Made by a program: the position numbers and the translations under genes. Below, in pieces: positions 10,479 through 22,635 of a stretch of DNA of 64,000 nt (position 1 is the stretch's first letter; each line of letters begins with the position of its first letter). This stretch comes from Isoetes taiwanensis (lineage: Eukaryota; Streptophyta; Lycopodiopsida; Isoetales; Isoetaceae). The stretch is from positions 12,928,716-12,992,715 of the forward strand of contig JAJEKV010000004.1 of assembly GCA_021234155.1 (NCBI GenBank). Reading direction: 5' to 3'. The notes under the pieces were generated by a model, which saw nothing but the letters and a program-made list of their open reading frames with translations, was not told the origin of the DNA and did no database searches.

Positions 10479-11846
10479 CCTTCTCTAATACAATTCCACG
10501 TCGGTTTCCTAACAAAACCTAGGTGCCACCATCATCCAAATACGTATTTCAATACGAATACTACATTTAACCTTCCACAATCATATGTTAGAAAAATATT
10601 GTTTTTGATTGCGGACACATTATCACTAGTGCCACAATTTTTGTCATAACTTGAGATTCATGATTTAGATCTGAGCAAACTTTATTGCATTGGAAAGCTC
10701 TTTATGTGGCCTTTCCAGTGTTATAATAGATGATCATGTTCAATGAGAGTTTTAGGGCTAAAGGAGCAGATGTAGAGACTAGTCCCTTAGGGTTTTGATT
10801 TCATTTGCTGATGAGCGGCAAGCTCAAAAAAGGAAAACATACTCAGAAGAAGAAAAACCTGGATGTATTAACAAGACTTAGGAAAATGTACAATACCACA
10901 GATGGTGGACAATGTGGTATTATAACATAAAGACACAATACAAGAACAAATGGTACATGATGCAATGGTACAGACTGAGAAACATGTGCCATGTGTCACA
11001 ATAGATAAAAGCAGTTTAGGCATCCTAAGATAAGCATATAACCTTGCCATCGTTTGTTGATGCTGAGCTAGATGATATACATGTTATCAAATTGCTCTGT
11101 TCCGGCCCATTCTTGGCGAACTTGGCTTGTAGTCTTGTCATTTAGTTTAATCATGTGGTTCTTGGTATAGTACAAGCAGATCCGAAGGCATTTCACAATG
11201 ATTTGGTGGTTAATCTCGGGCAAACAGCCGGATCTTGGTACGACAAAGGTTTAGGGTTCTTGAGAAAATTTCATGATTTATCCCACAGGCATTCTTCACG
11301 AAGTCAGACCGGGTATATAAGGACTGATCGGCGTGTCTTATTAATCATCGTGCTATCTCCACGTGATGGCTGGCCCATTGCCAGCTCACATGCCCGGAGG
11401 TACCACGCGGGGGAGACCGGATGGGATGAGTGGCTGGCCCGGGGTAAATAGGATTTTTTTATAACCAACACAAGGCGAGTTCTCAAGATCACGGGCCTCC
11501 CATCCTATAACCTATGTTTCTCCCTGCGAGATTGCTTCACCACACCTCCGTTTTTCTAGCTGGGATGGAAGAGGGGAACAAATATTTGGCTCACAAATAG
11601 TACTGTGGCTAGCAATACATAAGATGAACTGCTCCATGTCTGAGACTGCCAAGAAACCAGTACATCTTCTACAATGAGTGCAGGCACTGCTAAATAGCCA
11701 TGTGCTACAATGAGTGCAGACAGACATTGCCGCAGTGGGTGCGGCCTTCAAGTTGCATTGAGTGCAACACAAAGACTTTTCCAACAACAAGACTACGAGC
11801 TAGTCAGATCTGAAAAACCTAGCCTAAGTACTATTTCTGTGCCGTA
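10475..11846. repeat. Dispersed repeat segment, unclassified
   Basis: Its first 119 bases (from CCCCTTCTCTAATAC at 10477) are repeated at 63882-64000, where the window ends. Its right edge abuts array sequence at 11847. No coding region, LTR or terminal inverted repeat is recognised. There is a short local repeat of ACAATGAGTGCAG near 11670-11725. Its nature is unknown. Confidence 0.6.
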
Positions 11847-12013
11847 GCTTTATTAATCATAAAAAACAGAAATATTTTGAAATAAAACTTGGATCATGTC
11901 ATTACAACATTTGACAAAGGCAAGAGAGATTCTTGAGGGATTCAAAAGCAGTAATGTATTACTGTACTTCTGCCATAATGGCCAGCATAACTGGAAATCT
12001 TAAATCAGCCCTA
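11847..12013. repeat. Array unit I, left piece
   Basis: This 167-bp stretch matches the start of each 3.2-kb unit (CTTTATTAATCATAAAAAAC at 11847, 35287, 38477 and 41677). It breaks off at CAGCCCTA and resumes after the 7-kb transposon at 19044, so the two pieces were once contiguous. Confidence 0.9.
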
Positions 12014-12045
12014 GGATATAAATTCTATACTGGTGATCAAAAAAA
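12014..12045 (+). repeat. Left terminal inverted repeat of the 7-kb transposon
   Basis: It begins GGATATAAATTC and shares CTATACTGGTG and a following A run with the reverse complement of the right end (19013-19043). One base is gapped near the tip. Confidence 0.85.
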
Positions 12046-12795
12046 CGCGACAGCACCCAGCACCTAAAGCACTTGGATCCCGTCAGCCTTGTGTCACGCA
12101 ATTAATGCTGGCAGTTCCCGTGCCATAACCGTACGCCATAGCCATAAGCTATAGCTTTTAGTCGAACTTTCTCGCACCATAGCCATAGCTTTTAGTCTGG
12201 GATTTTCTCGCGCCATAGCCATACCGAAAGCCAAATGGAAAGCATCAGAATGACCGGCGATGTGATGAAGATTTTGTGGAAATGCATGGATTGTCGGGAT
12301 GATGGACTAATTCCGGCTCTAAAAATGAAATATTTGGAGAAAAAAAAATCACCAAAGAAGATTGGCTATCGGTTTGGAGAGAGGAGATAAATTCGGAACC
12401 AAGATAAAAAATCTCACCGGGTACAGCCACATCCGAAAAGAACAATTACAAACATTGATAAAAAGCTTTATCGAGTGAGGGATTATGCAATAATGAGGTC
12501 GAAAACAGATAGCCTATGCTTTTGCATGGGAAAATTGCATATCTGCACAAAAAAAATCTGAAAAAGCACAAGGTAAATTGGGCTTTGGCTTTGAGCTCAA
12601 ATTATGAAATACAGGGAGGTGTAGGAAGCCCGAATCATTGGAACCAAAAATACTGAGAGAAGAAGACGGTAGAAGCTCAAGAGGAAAAGAAGTTGGCGGT
12701 GGAATCTTTTATTTTGAGCACAAAAATTGTCTGAGAATATAGAACCCGATCGAGAATGAGATCACCGTAATTTCTAGTGAGAGAGAACTTGTGCA

Positions 12796-14010
12796 TTGGA
12801 GTTGAATGACATCCTTGTCACATTGGCAGCAGAGGATCTCTCAAACCAGGCTTTAAGTGGCAATGTGGCAGAAGCAAACAATAATATTGAGCAAATGAAA
12901 AAAGAATTAGAACTCAAAAAATCTTTGCAGGTAACTCCAGAGTTAGAAAAAGACATTGCTGAGCTTGAAACAAGTATTATGCTTGAGACCTATGCAGCAA
13001 AAAAAATGGCAAGTTACAGGAAGGTCAATCCAAACACATCATCAAGAAGGGATGAATTGCAAGGTGAACTTCATATGAAGGATGCTAACCTCTCAATACT
13101 GAGATCAAACCTCAAAAACTTGGAAGAACTGAAAGGTATAAAATTTTCACCAATTAGAGTCAATGCGGTTAGTAGAGACTTACATGCTATTTGAGGGCGC
13201 TTGTGCTTGCATGTGGATTAGCATTCTCCAGCAATTACGGTTATCAAGAAAACTAAAATGTGATCATGAGTATCACTTAATGTGCACTGACTTTGTTGGC
13301 TAAAGGTAAATGCATTGTTTGCACTTCATCTATCGATTACGCTTTATTTTTAGAGCTTGGTATGACAAAGGCACGTGGGGACGAGACAAAGTGCTTGAAA
13401 ATACAGGATCACCTTCCATTGTACATGATAGGATATCACCTTTTGGAAACCTCGCCTCTGCTACCCTCAACTTCAAGATCTCCTTATAAGATTGGAGCAA
13501 ATAATGTTATACTAACAGATGATGAGGGTGATGTTTGCTATGTGATAATGTTATACTAACAGATGATGGGAAGGTTGTTGAGGGGAAAGGAAATTCAGAG
13601 TCACATCAAGAGAGTGACACAGAGATAGAAGTGGTGAAGGAACATTCAAGAAAAGGAAATTTTCACCCAAATCAAAAGTGCGAGTTCCAAAGAAACGAGA
13701 AAAGCAAAGATAAAGCAAAGCGTGAAAGGAGAAGCACCTAAGAGGACTTATCCATTCGTAAGCAAGAAGAATCTGAAAGATGCATTAGAGGCTGATGAGA
13801 ATACAAGTTTAGAGTTGCAAAGAAACAACGGATGAAGCACTTGTAGCACTTAATAATGCTGCTACTTGGGAAAGCATCATCACCACAGGTCAATCTGCTG
13901 CCACTGCTGTTGTTGAAGTAGAAGATCAGGGTCCAACTCCAAAAGAAGGTATTCTATTTCAAGCTATACTTGATGCTATTCTGTCTCAATCAAGAGTCTG
14001 TTACATGAAA
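12796..14010 (+). pseudogene. Coiled-coil N-terminal part of a captured plus-strand gene
   Basis: The first open part (12796-13194, 132 codons) has heptad-like Leu/Glu/Lys segments such as NNNIEQMKKELELKKSL and ILRSNLKNLEELKG, so a coiled coil is likely. Further open pieces in changing frames follow at 13293-13741 and about 13830-13950 (ALVALNNAATWESIITTG). They lie upstream of the HAD-phosphatase segment on the same strand and may be exons of one gene. A short duplication (ATAATGTTATACTAACAG at about 13502 and 13545) sits inside. I do not recognise the family of this N-terminal part. Confidence 0.35.
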
Positions 14011-14248
14011 ATTAGCTGGCCTTGATTCCATGCAGGGACAATTGGAGATAATTCCATATCAATGAAAGGCAGTGTTGTAGCCATTAGAAGGTATTTGAGT
14101 GTTCATTGTAGCCATTTGAGTGTTATTAATAAAAAAAATTTAAATTGCTTTGCAATGGTTGTTTGAATTTGTTTTGTTCTAATGTAGGTCTGCACGAAAT
14201 TCAAACAAATTTGATAATGAAAAAGAGAAATCAAACATCATCAATAAA

Positions 14249-15183
14249 GTGAAGAAAAGGAGAGCAGAAAAGGAGAGTGAAACTATAGTTCCACCAACTA
14301 TAGTTGAGCCAAATATAGTTGAGACATTTGAAACAAGTGTTGAGCCAGCTTTTGTTCCACAAAAGATAGTTTCAGAGGCAAATATAGGACAGCCAACATT
14401 GGTTCAACATTGTGTTGATACAGTTGCCAAGACATTTGAAACAAGTGTTGAGCCAGCAAGTTTGCCAGCAAGTGTTGAGCCAGCAGGTTCAACAAGTAAA
14501 GCAGCACATAGCAGAGATATCATGGTGAGTAGAAAGCTATTGATTATGGACCTCAATGGTGTTTTGGTCAAAACATATTCAAAGTCTGAAAAACTTGAAA
14601 TACCTGGCCCACACATTATAGAGTATACAAAAAACAAGATAGTTCTATTCAGGCCCTGTGTTCTGAAATTTTTAAACAAGGTAAGTGTTTACTATGACTT
14701 GGCTATATGGTCATCTATGACTGGTTTCAATACAAAGGAGGTGTTACGTGTTGTGTCCATTACTTATACACGTGTTTGTTTTTATTTGGGGACAAGAGTT
14801 TTGTGACAAAATGCCTTTCACGTTACCTGGACATGTTGACAAACCGGTGTTCATGAAACCTTTGGAAAAGGTGTCTTTGCCAGTTTCCTCAATACACCGA
14901 AAGATGTATTTTGGTTGATGACTTCGGTTTATAAAACATTTTTGTCTCCACCTTATACAACTGTTATTGCAAAAGAAGCATGAGGATTGAAGAATTTAAG
15001 TCAAGTTCAAGTTTGCTAGTGGATTCCATTTTTCCATTGTTGTATCAACTTGCAATGGATGATAACTGGAAGACATTATTGAAGAGAATACAACTTGTGG
15101 ATTTCTTTGATATGGAGGCCGTGGAAATTCTTGAGAGGTTGGATCAAAGAATGTTAACAGTTCCTCGCCAGGTTTTTTTTTGA
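14249..15183 (+). pseudogene. FCP1/HAD-like phosphatase domain, broken
   Basis: The 185-codon frame at 14249-14806 opens with a low-complexity stretch of repeated VEPA/TFETSVEPA units. It then enters a HAD-fold start: KLLIMDLNGVLV (motif I in the D-x-N-G-x-L form of plant FCP1-like proteins), FRPCVLKFLNK and AIWSSMT. After a frame change the sequence continues with KPVFMKPLEKV and ILVDD (motif with paired acidic residues, near 14905), interrupted by stops. A final open piece lies at 14980-15183. Such proteins are phosphoserine phosphatases or relatives. Repeated frame changes indicate a decayed, probably captured host gene inside the transposon, or a mis-sequenced one. Confidence 0.65.
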
Positions 15184-15451
15184 TCTCTATTACTCTACAT
15201 TTGTGAAGTGGTCGACCGAACAGTGGATATGTAGTTCATCAACAATTACGCCTTGCAACACCAAAACAATTTGTAAATAGTTAGGTGAAACACATTGTAA
15301 ATAGTCAACCGACAAAATGACCATTTTGTTGTTCATGTAGGCTGGCCAATTTTGTATACATTTTGATATATCCTTTGGATCTGGATATACTTATTAAGTT
15401 ATCAATGAATATTTTTATCTTCTTTGCACAATTGATGATTAGAAACTGTTA
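15184..15451. other. Spacer between convergent gene remains in the 7-kb transposon
   Basis: AT-rich sequence between the plus-strand HAD remains and the 3' end of the minus-strand transposase-like gene. No feature is recognised. Confidence 0.4.
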
Positions 15452-16144
15452 TCAACTTGAAGGCAGGCTGCTCATTATTTGTTGGCATGTCTGCTCATCC
15501 ATACTATACAGGTTGTCTTTCACCAAAGTCATGTCAAATTTGCAAATCCTAACGAGGTGGCTGTACACTGTGGCCAGTGGTTTGTCTAAAAGAAGTTGAA
15601 AACTTAATTCTCCTTCCAATTGTTTGTAATAGTAGCCAGAAAGTATGACCTCACCAATTCCAAAAACATTGCCCCAGCCATCTTCATAATCATCTAGTAA
15701 TGTGTTCTTTGTCTCAATACATTTCAGGACATAAAAGTCTACACCCTCAGCATTGCCTTCTTCTGCATTCACTGCAAAATTGTCCCCTACTTCTACATTA
15801 GAGCTGATCAGATCATGGTCACCATCTTCACTATCAGTCTCCTCATCTTCAGACACAACCTCATTGTCAGGAATTTCCTGCAGTTCTGCTCTTTTTGGGA
15901 CCAACTCATTTGTCTCCCAACCTCCTATACGAGATTTAGTGCTACAGGAGTCCCATTTCCCTTGTTGGCAAGACATGCAAAAACATGACAAAGGTCTATG
16001 TGCAAGCTTCAAAGGATTTTCTCTATCAAAAGGCCTGATGCAATGAATTTTAGTTGTCCCTTTGAGGGTCTGAGCATCATACCTTTCTGATCTATCTATA
16101 CTATGAGGGTCAATTTCCCAAAAGTACCTGCAGGCAACAATTAA

Positions 16145-16390
16145 TCAAGTGCTGTAAGTGCTTAACTGCTGTAAGTGCTTAACTGCTGTAAGTGCTGTAA
16201 CTGTTGTACAGGTAAGTAAACATTCCAATAACAAAAAAAAAAAGTTCAAAATGTTATATTTGTACATAAATGGCCTTCAACATGTATAAAACTAGTAAAG
16301 TATCACCAAACATACATAAAAATCATGAACAATAATTAGACTAAAATACAGGTCTAAGTGCTTCAAGTGCTTCAAGTGCTACAAGTGCAG
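16145..16390. repeat. AAGTGCT microrepeats at both edges of the transposase intron
   Basis: Positions about 16150-16200 hold repeated CTGTAAGTGCTTAA units and about 16352-16390 hold repeated CTTCAAGTG units. The same AGTGCT/AGCACT core occurs just inside both transposon ends. Confidence 0.7.
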
Positions 16391-17388
16391 TACTTACCTG
16401 TGTATATCGGAATCAGATGAGCTGTTGGTAAAGAATTCATTTAGAAATCGAACGACATCTGCAGCACACTGGAGTTTTCTCCCATTATACTTCAGTTGTT
16501 CCTTTGTGAGAAATCTTTTTACCACTGCTCCTTGGCCATCATGCTCACCTTTTCCATGCGAGCTGGCAAAGAAATTCCAAATAATCTCCTTCCCAAGATC
16601 TCTGTACCATCTACCCAAGAAATAGGATGGTCTTGCAGACTTAAATTGAGATGAAGAACCATCTGACCATACATAATGCTTGGAATATTGAATACCATTT
16701 AACTCCAACCAAGTGGCATGTTTTAAGAGGCAATCTTTGTACAAATTCAAAGTGTCATGAGACTTCTCATGTGAAATATAGAAGTGACACTCTTTTATAA
16801 TTTCTCTTATCATCATCTTTTTGCTTCATATCTTTTCTTTTCTTCTTGATGTCATTGCCATCCACCTTTGTTTCCTTCCAATCCTCGTAAGTGATATGAA
16901 CTAAAATGGATACACGGTCAAGTGTGCCAATGACATGATTGTGCTTCCTGCTGAACTTTGAAACCATAGTTTTCTGCAAAGTCAATTACAGAAACTATTG
17001 TGTCTTCTCCAAAACTTGCCAAACATTGTCTAAATTGTTTTGCTTGCCAATGAGCCTTGTAGTTGTGTGGCACAAATGCTTGCCATTGTTTTTCTTGCAT
17101 GTTCCCGAAAATTCAAAAGGGGTACCCCGGTCTTGTAGGCCAATCTTGTAACTTTAGTTGGTTTCTTCTTAGGGTTTCTCTTAGAAATGTGACTTCTTCT
17201 TTCGCAAGCGAGAGAATCAACAAATTAGTATAAATGACGCCATCCTTCTAACACAATCTCAACACTAACTTTTTTTTCAAAAACTTTCCAATCCACCAGG
17301 TGTTCTAATGATTTACTTGTTTCCCTTGGACACTTTGGAATCTCAGATAAAGTGGAATAGAGAAAGTACTTGTAAGAGAATATTGAAG

Positions 17389-17478
17389 CTAGATATCATA
17401 GAAATGAAAAGTTAAACAATATATATGACATATGTTATCTAGATATCATAGAAATGAAAAGTTAAACAATATATATGA
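17389..17478. repeat. 50-bp tandem duplication
   Basis: The block starting CTAGATATCATAGAAATGAA at 17389 is repeated at 17439 with a 50-bp period. It lies between coding pieces of the transposase-like gene, probably in an intron. Confidence 0.85.
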
Positions 17479-18666
17479 GCTATGTTAATAACTTACCTCT
17501 TGAGACCACATTTCTTGCAGTGCATCAAACATGCATGTTTGTGCCATTCATCTGCTTCTACTTTGGGGCATACCACATTTCTCCAATACTCACTTGTAGA
17601 TTTGAAAATATTGTCCTTAGCATTGCATGTTGGACCTGGACCACATACCACCGCATTCGCATTTGCAATCTTTGTGCACACCATAAGGATCGGACCTCAT
17701 GTTATTAATTGCCCGCATGACAAAAATCAAGGTGCATATGGTCTTGGCAACAAGTCTCTCTTTCTTGCAATCTCCTAATATAGCTTGGTTTAAGCTTCTC
17801 AAAGGTTTGCTGGCATATATTGATCTCGGGATACTCTTTCCCGAATTGAAGATAAAATAAAAATCGATCATCATAACACGTGATTCAAAGAACAATATCA
17901 TGCAAAATACTGAAAAAAAAAAAGAGGCGTAATGTGCTTACTTGTGTCACCTCCGGCAAAAATGAATAGGATGGTCAATCTTTTCACTGTTTCACTAACA
18001 TGTTTTCTCACATGTTTTTTTATATGGTGAGATCCTAGTATTCTCATCCCAAAAATTCTTTATCTTACCTATTGCTTCATCCGAAAGTGCATCGACCTTT
18101 TTTTCTCCTCCTCGAAACATTGACCGTGGACTGCTTCAAATTTTGCATACACACGCCTCTCGAAATGCTCTTGCCACAGTTCTTCTTGGAATAGATAGAA
18201 GCCTTGCTATTGCTGATTGATTCACTCCCTTTGTTGAAGATGCAGCCATTTGCGAAGGTAATCCTTTTTTGCTTGAAGAACATCAAGATTTCTATCATAT
18301 TTTTTGAGCTTGAAAAGTCTCTTTCACATTCAAAATTAAATCCCTCATAAGGGCATTTTCTTTTGGATCTGCTACATCAACATCGAATGGAAGATGTTTA
18401 ATCTTCTTGAAGAATCTCGATGCTAACTTCCCTTTGTCCACATTCGAGGCAAAAGTATTTGTAATTTCATTGAAATAATCTTCCAAATTCTTCGACAATT
18501 CCTGTAATCTTCTTTCACTCAAAACACCACAATCTTTGGTATTGGAAGGAGGATTGTTTTCCTTCTCTCTCTCTCTTTCCTTTCTCGATTTTCTTCTATT
18601 TTCTAGCTTGAATTTGCAAGAAAATCCTTCTTCTAGTTGAATCGATGCTTTCGGGGAGCTTTCCAT

Positions 18667-19012
18667 TGAAATTCACGAGGACAATTTCCACGACTTCGAA
18701 TTACAATTCCAAATTGAAAATTCAATTGAAATAATGCAAAATTTGTTCGAATTGTATGAATTGGTATTGCAATTCTCTAATTGCAATTCCGAATTCTGAT
18801 TTCTCCCGCCAACCACTAAAGGAAACTCCAACCATCCTCCCCGCCAATGGAGTTCCCGCGTCTTTGGAGATCCTAGTCACTGATCCCTGCCATTCCGGAA
18901 TTGCATATACTATTCTTGGTGCATGCCAATTCTGTTTTAATTCGGTTGGACGTCACACGACTAAGGAGGTACTAAGCGCTTTCAGCACATAAAGCACATG
19001 TCCGGACAGTGC
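18667..19012. other. 5' flank of the transposase-like gene and right subterminal region
   Basis: No coding content is seen. The last 50 bases carry AGCGCT, AGCAC, AAGCAC and CAGTGCTTTTT motifs next to the right inverted repeat. Confidence 0.4.
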
Positions 19013-19043
19013 TTTTTGTACACCAGTATAGAATTTACACCCC
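19013..19043 (-). repeat. Right terminal inverted repeat of the 7-kb transposon
   Basis: It ends GAATTTACACCCC and is the reverse complement of the left end over the shared TAAATTCTATACTGGTG core. Confidence 0.85.
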
Positions 19044-20576
19044 CTATCAGAAAGGCATAAATATCCCTAAGTCACAGCAAAATTGACTGCATTGTATGAT
19101 GCTTTTAGCAAACTTATATATTCGTTTAGCTGAATACATATGAATAAGACCCTACTACAATTGAAAGTAAAATGTAGCAGTTCTTCCCTCAAAAAACTCA
19201 GTGGTAGCGACTCCATACGAGCCTGATTCCTTCAATCCTCCATAGCTAATCCTTCTTTACCAGCTAGGTCATGAAATCGAAAGCAAAAAGACAACAATAA
19301 GAGGAGAAACCGGTACCTGCAGCCAAACAACACAACATTAGCATAAGAATAGTAATGAGTGAAGGGCCAAAAGGTACATAAGGTTTCTCAGCTCTTCGCT
19401 GATCACCTATTGTAGCCTTCTTGCCCTCAAATCAATACCAGCTGACAAAATATTAAAGGAAATTAACTATCTAAGAAGCTCCAAGCCTCCGTATATTTTG
19501 ACATTATTTAGAACCAAGTGGAAAAGCATTTATATCTTATTGTTATGCCACAAAGACCCCGAACCATGATCGCATACGCAAGAGCTTAAGGGTATACATG
19601 CATTATAATGCAAGAACTAGAAGATCAATCAAGAATATCCATACACTATCGAAGCACTAGGCTTATATTCAACATTCAAATTGTTTGTCATGTTCCTTTC
19701 ATAACCAACCGCTATGCAACAAAGAAGAAGAAATGATATGTTATTTAAAAGAATGAATATGAATATAAGAGGTTAAAACAAACCCAACAGAGAAAGACCT
19801 TGCCTCCTTATGCGAGAACTCGAAGCAAAGTATTTTGAGCTTAAAATATGTTTACAAAGATAGTCAAACCTGAATGTTTAAAAGTTCCCATTCAAGGTCG
19901 TGTATCCGGGACAAGATATTCTTGAAGCGTGATCCAACTTGGTTGCTTCCATCACTATTCCGCCTGCCTCGTGTATTTCCATTTGTGCCACCGGTGCTTC
20001 AGCCCAAAGACTTCACTCAAGATTCATATCTACTTTCTCTAACTCATTGATCTCCGTGCAAACCCGGGATAGCAAAGAAGCCCAATAAACATCTCAGATT
20101 ATATTCATCTGGAAAACGTCTTGTCCATGGCATTAACACCCGCCCAATGCTTGTACCACATGGAATCATAAAAGTTTCTAGTTGTGGCAATGGTTATGTC
20201 AGAATACCACACCTCAAACACTAGACACTGCATCAGAATAAGACGTTTTGCATATAATCCCTTACCACTGTGGTGTTCGGCCGGATTAATGGCCGTGGTG
20301 ACCCAAATTAATGGTTGCTCGTGTAGAGCGTCTCCATAGTCCATAGGTCTGTACCCTAAACCCAACTACGATAATTTGTGGAGTTGAGTAAAAACCACAT
20401 TTCTGGCACCACTTGTTAAAGTTAAGCCTAAGTGAGCCAAGTCCCTGCCCTTAGAACTATAGTCATACACTTATCAAAAGTAAGACAATATCTTAGAATT
20501 ACCCATGTACAAATAAAAAACTTTAGATTTAAGCATCTGCATAAAGACCATAGGTATACGCACAAGCCTTCATGCC
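19044..20576. repeat. Array unit I, middle piece
   Basis: It continues unit I from CTATCAGAAAGG and matches 35447-37070, 38635-40255 and 41835-43400. It ends at ATGCC (20572-20576), where the LTR retrotransposon inserted. This copy differs from the others mostly at CAG/CTG sites and lacks about 110 bp (GTAATAACAGCC... to CTAAGGCCTATG) present in the others. Confidence 0.9.
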
Positions 20577-22231
20577 TGTGACATTCCAGGACAGTATACG
20601 GTCCCAGGACGTATACTGTACTGCCTCGTCACGCGTACACGCCACTCCGACTGACGTGCACGCTAACGTGTAGCCAGGTGGGTAGCCCTAGGGGGCAACG
20701 TGCCAGGAATATGTGCAACTATTAATGTGCACATTTTCCAATGTACACATTAATGTGGGCACACATTTCCATGTGGACACTTGATGCCAAGTGGGCCACA
20801 CCCATAGGTGCAATTAATGTGCACATTTTCCAATGTACACATTAATGTGGGCACACATTTCCATGTGGGCACATTTTGCCACCTAGCCATTAAGGGCAAG
20901 TGGGCCCATTACCAATTATCCCACATGCCTAAAGGGGATAATTGGAAACCCTAGCCAACCCCTTGTCTATTAAGGGAGGGAAACCCTAACTTGCCCAATT
21001 TTCGTTTCTAGGGTTTTGGAACTCTGTTTTGGCTGCCTCAACAGCCAAAACCGCCTCCCAGACTCTGCCTGAGAGAACTGTACCCTTAGTTTCCCTTGAT
21101 TCGAAAGTTTTAATGGGATGGTCGAGCTCAGTCGAGGAGCCACTCAAGGATCAGGTATTTGGCCAATTAGATAGTCTAAACCCTATTTCAGTCATAGAAT
21201 CAGTAGGTTTAGCCTCTTAAATTGCCCATAGCAGCCCTCTAGATCTCTAGATAGCAGATTCTAACTAAAGAACCTAACTCTATGATGTAGATTAGATCTA
21301 GTTCTTTAGTTCTCTGGGAAGTATATGGATGATGTATCTCTATGAACTCCTTGTATTGGGAAGGGGGGTAGAGACCTAAAGCTTTGTAGTTGATGCTCCT
21401 AGAGTAGCCTCTCTATAGATTCGCCCCATTGGTACAAGAACCACACCGGGTTGTGGGTGAAGGGGCCAGACTGGCTAAGAAGGAGGTTCATGTCCTGACT
21501 CTTGAACGATCCCTCTGGTGTGTAAGGCCTACCAGGGATCATTGTGACTAGGTCTAATGGCTCACCACTGAGTGCGGGTGAGGCATGGACTCGACACCCG
21601 TGAAGTGGTGTACACTTTCCGTTGGGTTCACCGAATCAATCGGGCAAGGGGCCCTCTAGTCACCTTGAGTCAGCATGTAGATCTCTCGAGGGAGTGATCC
21701 CTTCCCGCCCCATCGAAATCGGGAGGATGAAACCGTGAATAGCCCTTCCGCTATGCATCCCGGCTGGCTACTGGTCCCGTCCCGACACTTTTCAGCCTAC
21801 TCGCAAAGTGTGCACGGGGGGGCGGATGGAGTGGACAACCCTATGCCATGTTCATATGCCAGCCAAATCCATTGCCATGAATTCTGTCTGCAATGAACTC
21901 TGGAGACCCAAGCCGTCAGTCATCCCCTTGAGTCTGAGCCTTGGGTAGAACTCCCCATATGTATTGTGCTCACCTTGTTTATGCAGATGTGATGGGCCAC
22001 CCTTCGAGGTGGTTATGTACTTATGTTATATACTGACATGTATGTTTACGCTTCCGCAGCTAGGTAGGCCCTGAGGGAGACGGGGTAAAATGACCCCTCC
22101 ACTCTTCCCACTGGAACCAGTCACGGTTGCAGTGTTATGTGGAGGGCCCTGTATCGGCATGGAGCTGGTATGGGGGATGAACTCCTGTTTGTATACGGTG
22201 AGTGCACCGTATGCGAGTAGGGGACGTCACA
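20577..22231 (+). repeat. 5' LTR, 1655 bp
   Basis: It begins TGTGACATTCC and ends GACGTCACA. It contains a 56-bp direct duplication (20721-20776 and 20813-20868, period 92) rich in ATTAATGTGCACATT, and a perfect 10-bp stem hairpin GTTTTGGCTG/CAGCCAAAAC at 21026-21051. It matches the 3' LTR closely in the middle, but the first 100 bases and several clusters near 21420-21830 and 22050-22220 differ. Confidence 0.95.
21029..21220 (+). other. Short LTR-internal ORF (63 codons)
   Basis: This frame begins MAASTAKTASQTLPERTV and is present in both LTRs (21029-21220 and 32707-32901). The second is a codon longer after small changes. No family is recognised; it overlaps the LTR hairpin and may simply be leader sequence. 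Confidence 0.2.
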
Positions 22232-22232
22232 G

Positions 22233-22244
22233 TGGTATCAGAGC
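22233..22244 (+). promoter_or_regulatory. Primer binding site, initiator Met tRNA type
   Basis: TGGTATCAGAGC lies one base after the 5' LTR end. It is the standard plant iMet-tRNA primer site for minus-strand DNA synthesis. Confidence 0.95.
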
Positions 22245-22436
22245 AATGTTCTTGGAGACCAAGAGCAAAGCACTGGCCATGTTCCCAGTAGCACTAACTT
22301 GATAGGATCCTTAAACCTCGAAAAATGGGAAAATTTTTTCTCATTTTTGTAGTTTATGCTAAGCTAGTAATAGTTAAAATGAATGAAAACATAAAAAGAT
22401 TAAGAATTGGTGAGCCAACATCCAAAAAGTAGGGTG

Positions 22437-22501
22437 GTCTCACACGTCAAGGCCAGACAAAATGAGATTTTCATTTTCGGGCTGGGCGCAACGTGTGAGA
22501 C
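22437..22501. promoter_or_regulatory. Hairpin module 1 upstream of the H3-like ORF
   Basis: A 65-nt inverted repeat opens GTCTCACACGT and closes ACGTGTGAGAC, with an inner AAAATGAGA/TCATTTT stem. The outer arms contain an ACGTG core like plant G-box/ABRE elements. It is the first of four copies. Confidence 0.85.
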
Positions 22502-22635
22502 ATTCAACTTAGGCACACCAAAAAGTTGTAAATTACAGTAAAATAGCTTGATAATTCTAAATTAGAGCTAAGAATCAGTAGAATTAGCATGTTACATGTT
22601 TAAAAAATACAAAATTTATTAGTGGGTCCCACCAT

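Larger units (their letters stand above)
15452..18666 (-). pseudogene. DDE-type transposase-like gene, multi-exon, frameshifted
   Basis: Pieces of one protein run right to left. 18666-18295 is an N-terminal exon (MESSPKAS... with a Lys/Arg/Glu-rich stretch). 18298-18077 is a basic continuation in another frame. Near 17835-17700 a frame reads EYPEINICQQTFEKLKPSYI. 17100-16918 contains VIDFAENYGF. 16816-16398 contains WSDGSSSQFKSA and SSHGKGEHDGQGAVVKRFL. A good intron follows (GT donor at 16397, AG acceptor at 16128), joined in frame to 16127-15452 (YFWEIDPHSID... then a Cys-containing FCMSCQQGKW and an acidic tail). This motif series belongs to a family of transposase-like proteins widespread in seed-free plants and animals; the acidic residues in IDFAENY and WSDG are plausible catalytic Asp. 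At least two single-base frame breaks are visible. Confidence 0.6.
12014..19043. mobile_element. About 7-kb TIR DNA transposon inserted in array unit I
   Basis: The insertion splits an array unit cleanly: uninterrupted copies read CAGCCCTATCAGAAAGG. The ends are inverted repeats of about 30 bp sharing TAAATTCTATACTGGTG. The target duplication is CTA, or up to CCCTA depending on where the ends are drawn. Both ends carry AGCAC/GTGCT motifs just inside the repeats. The element holds a minus-strand transposase-like gene and plus-strand remains of a coiled-coil and HAD-phosphatase gene. I do not assign a superfamily; a 3-bp duplication would be compatible with Harbinger- or CACTA-type elements, but the end sequences are not typical. 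Confidence 0.8.
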
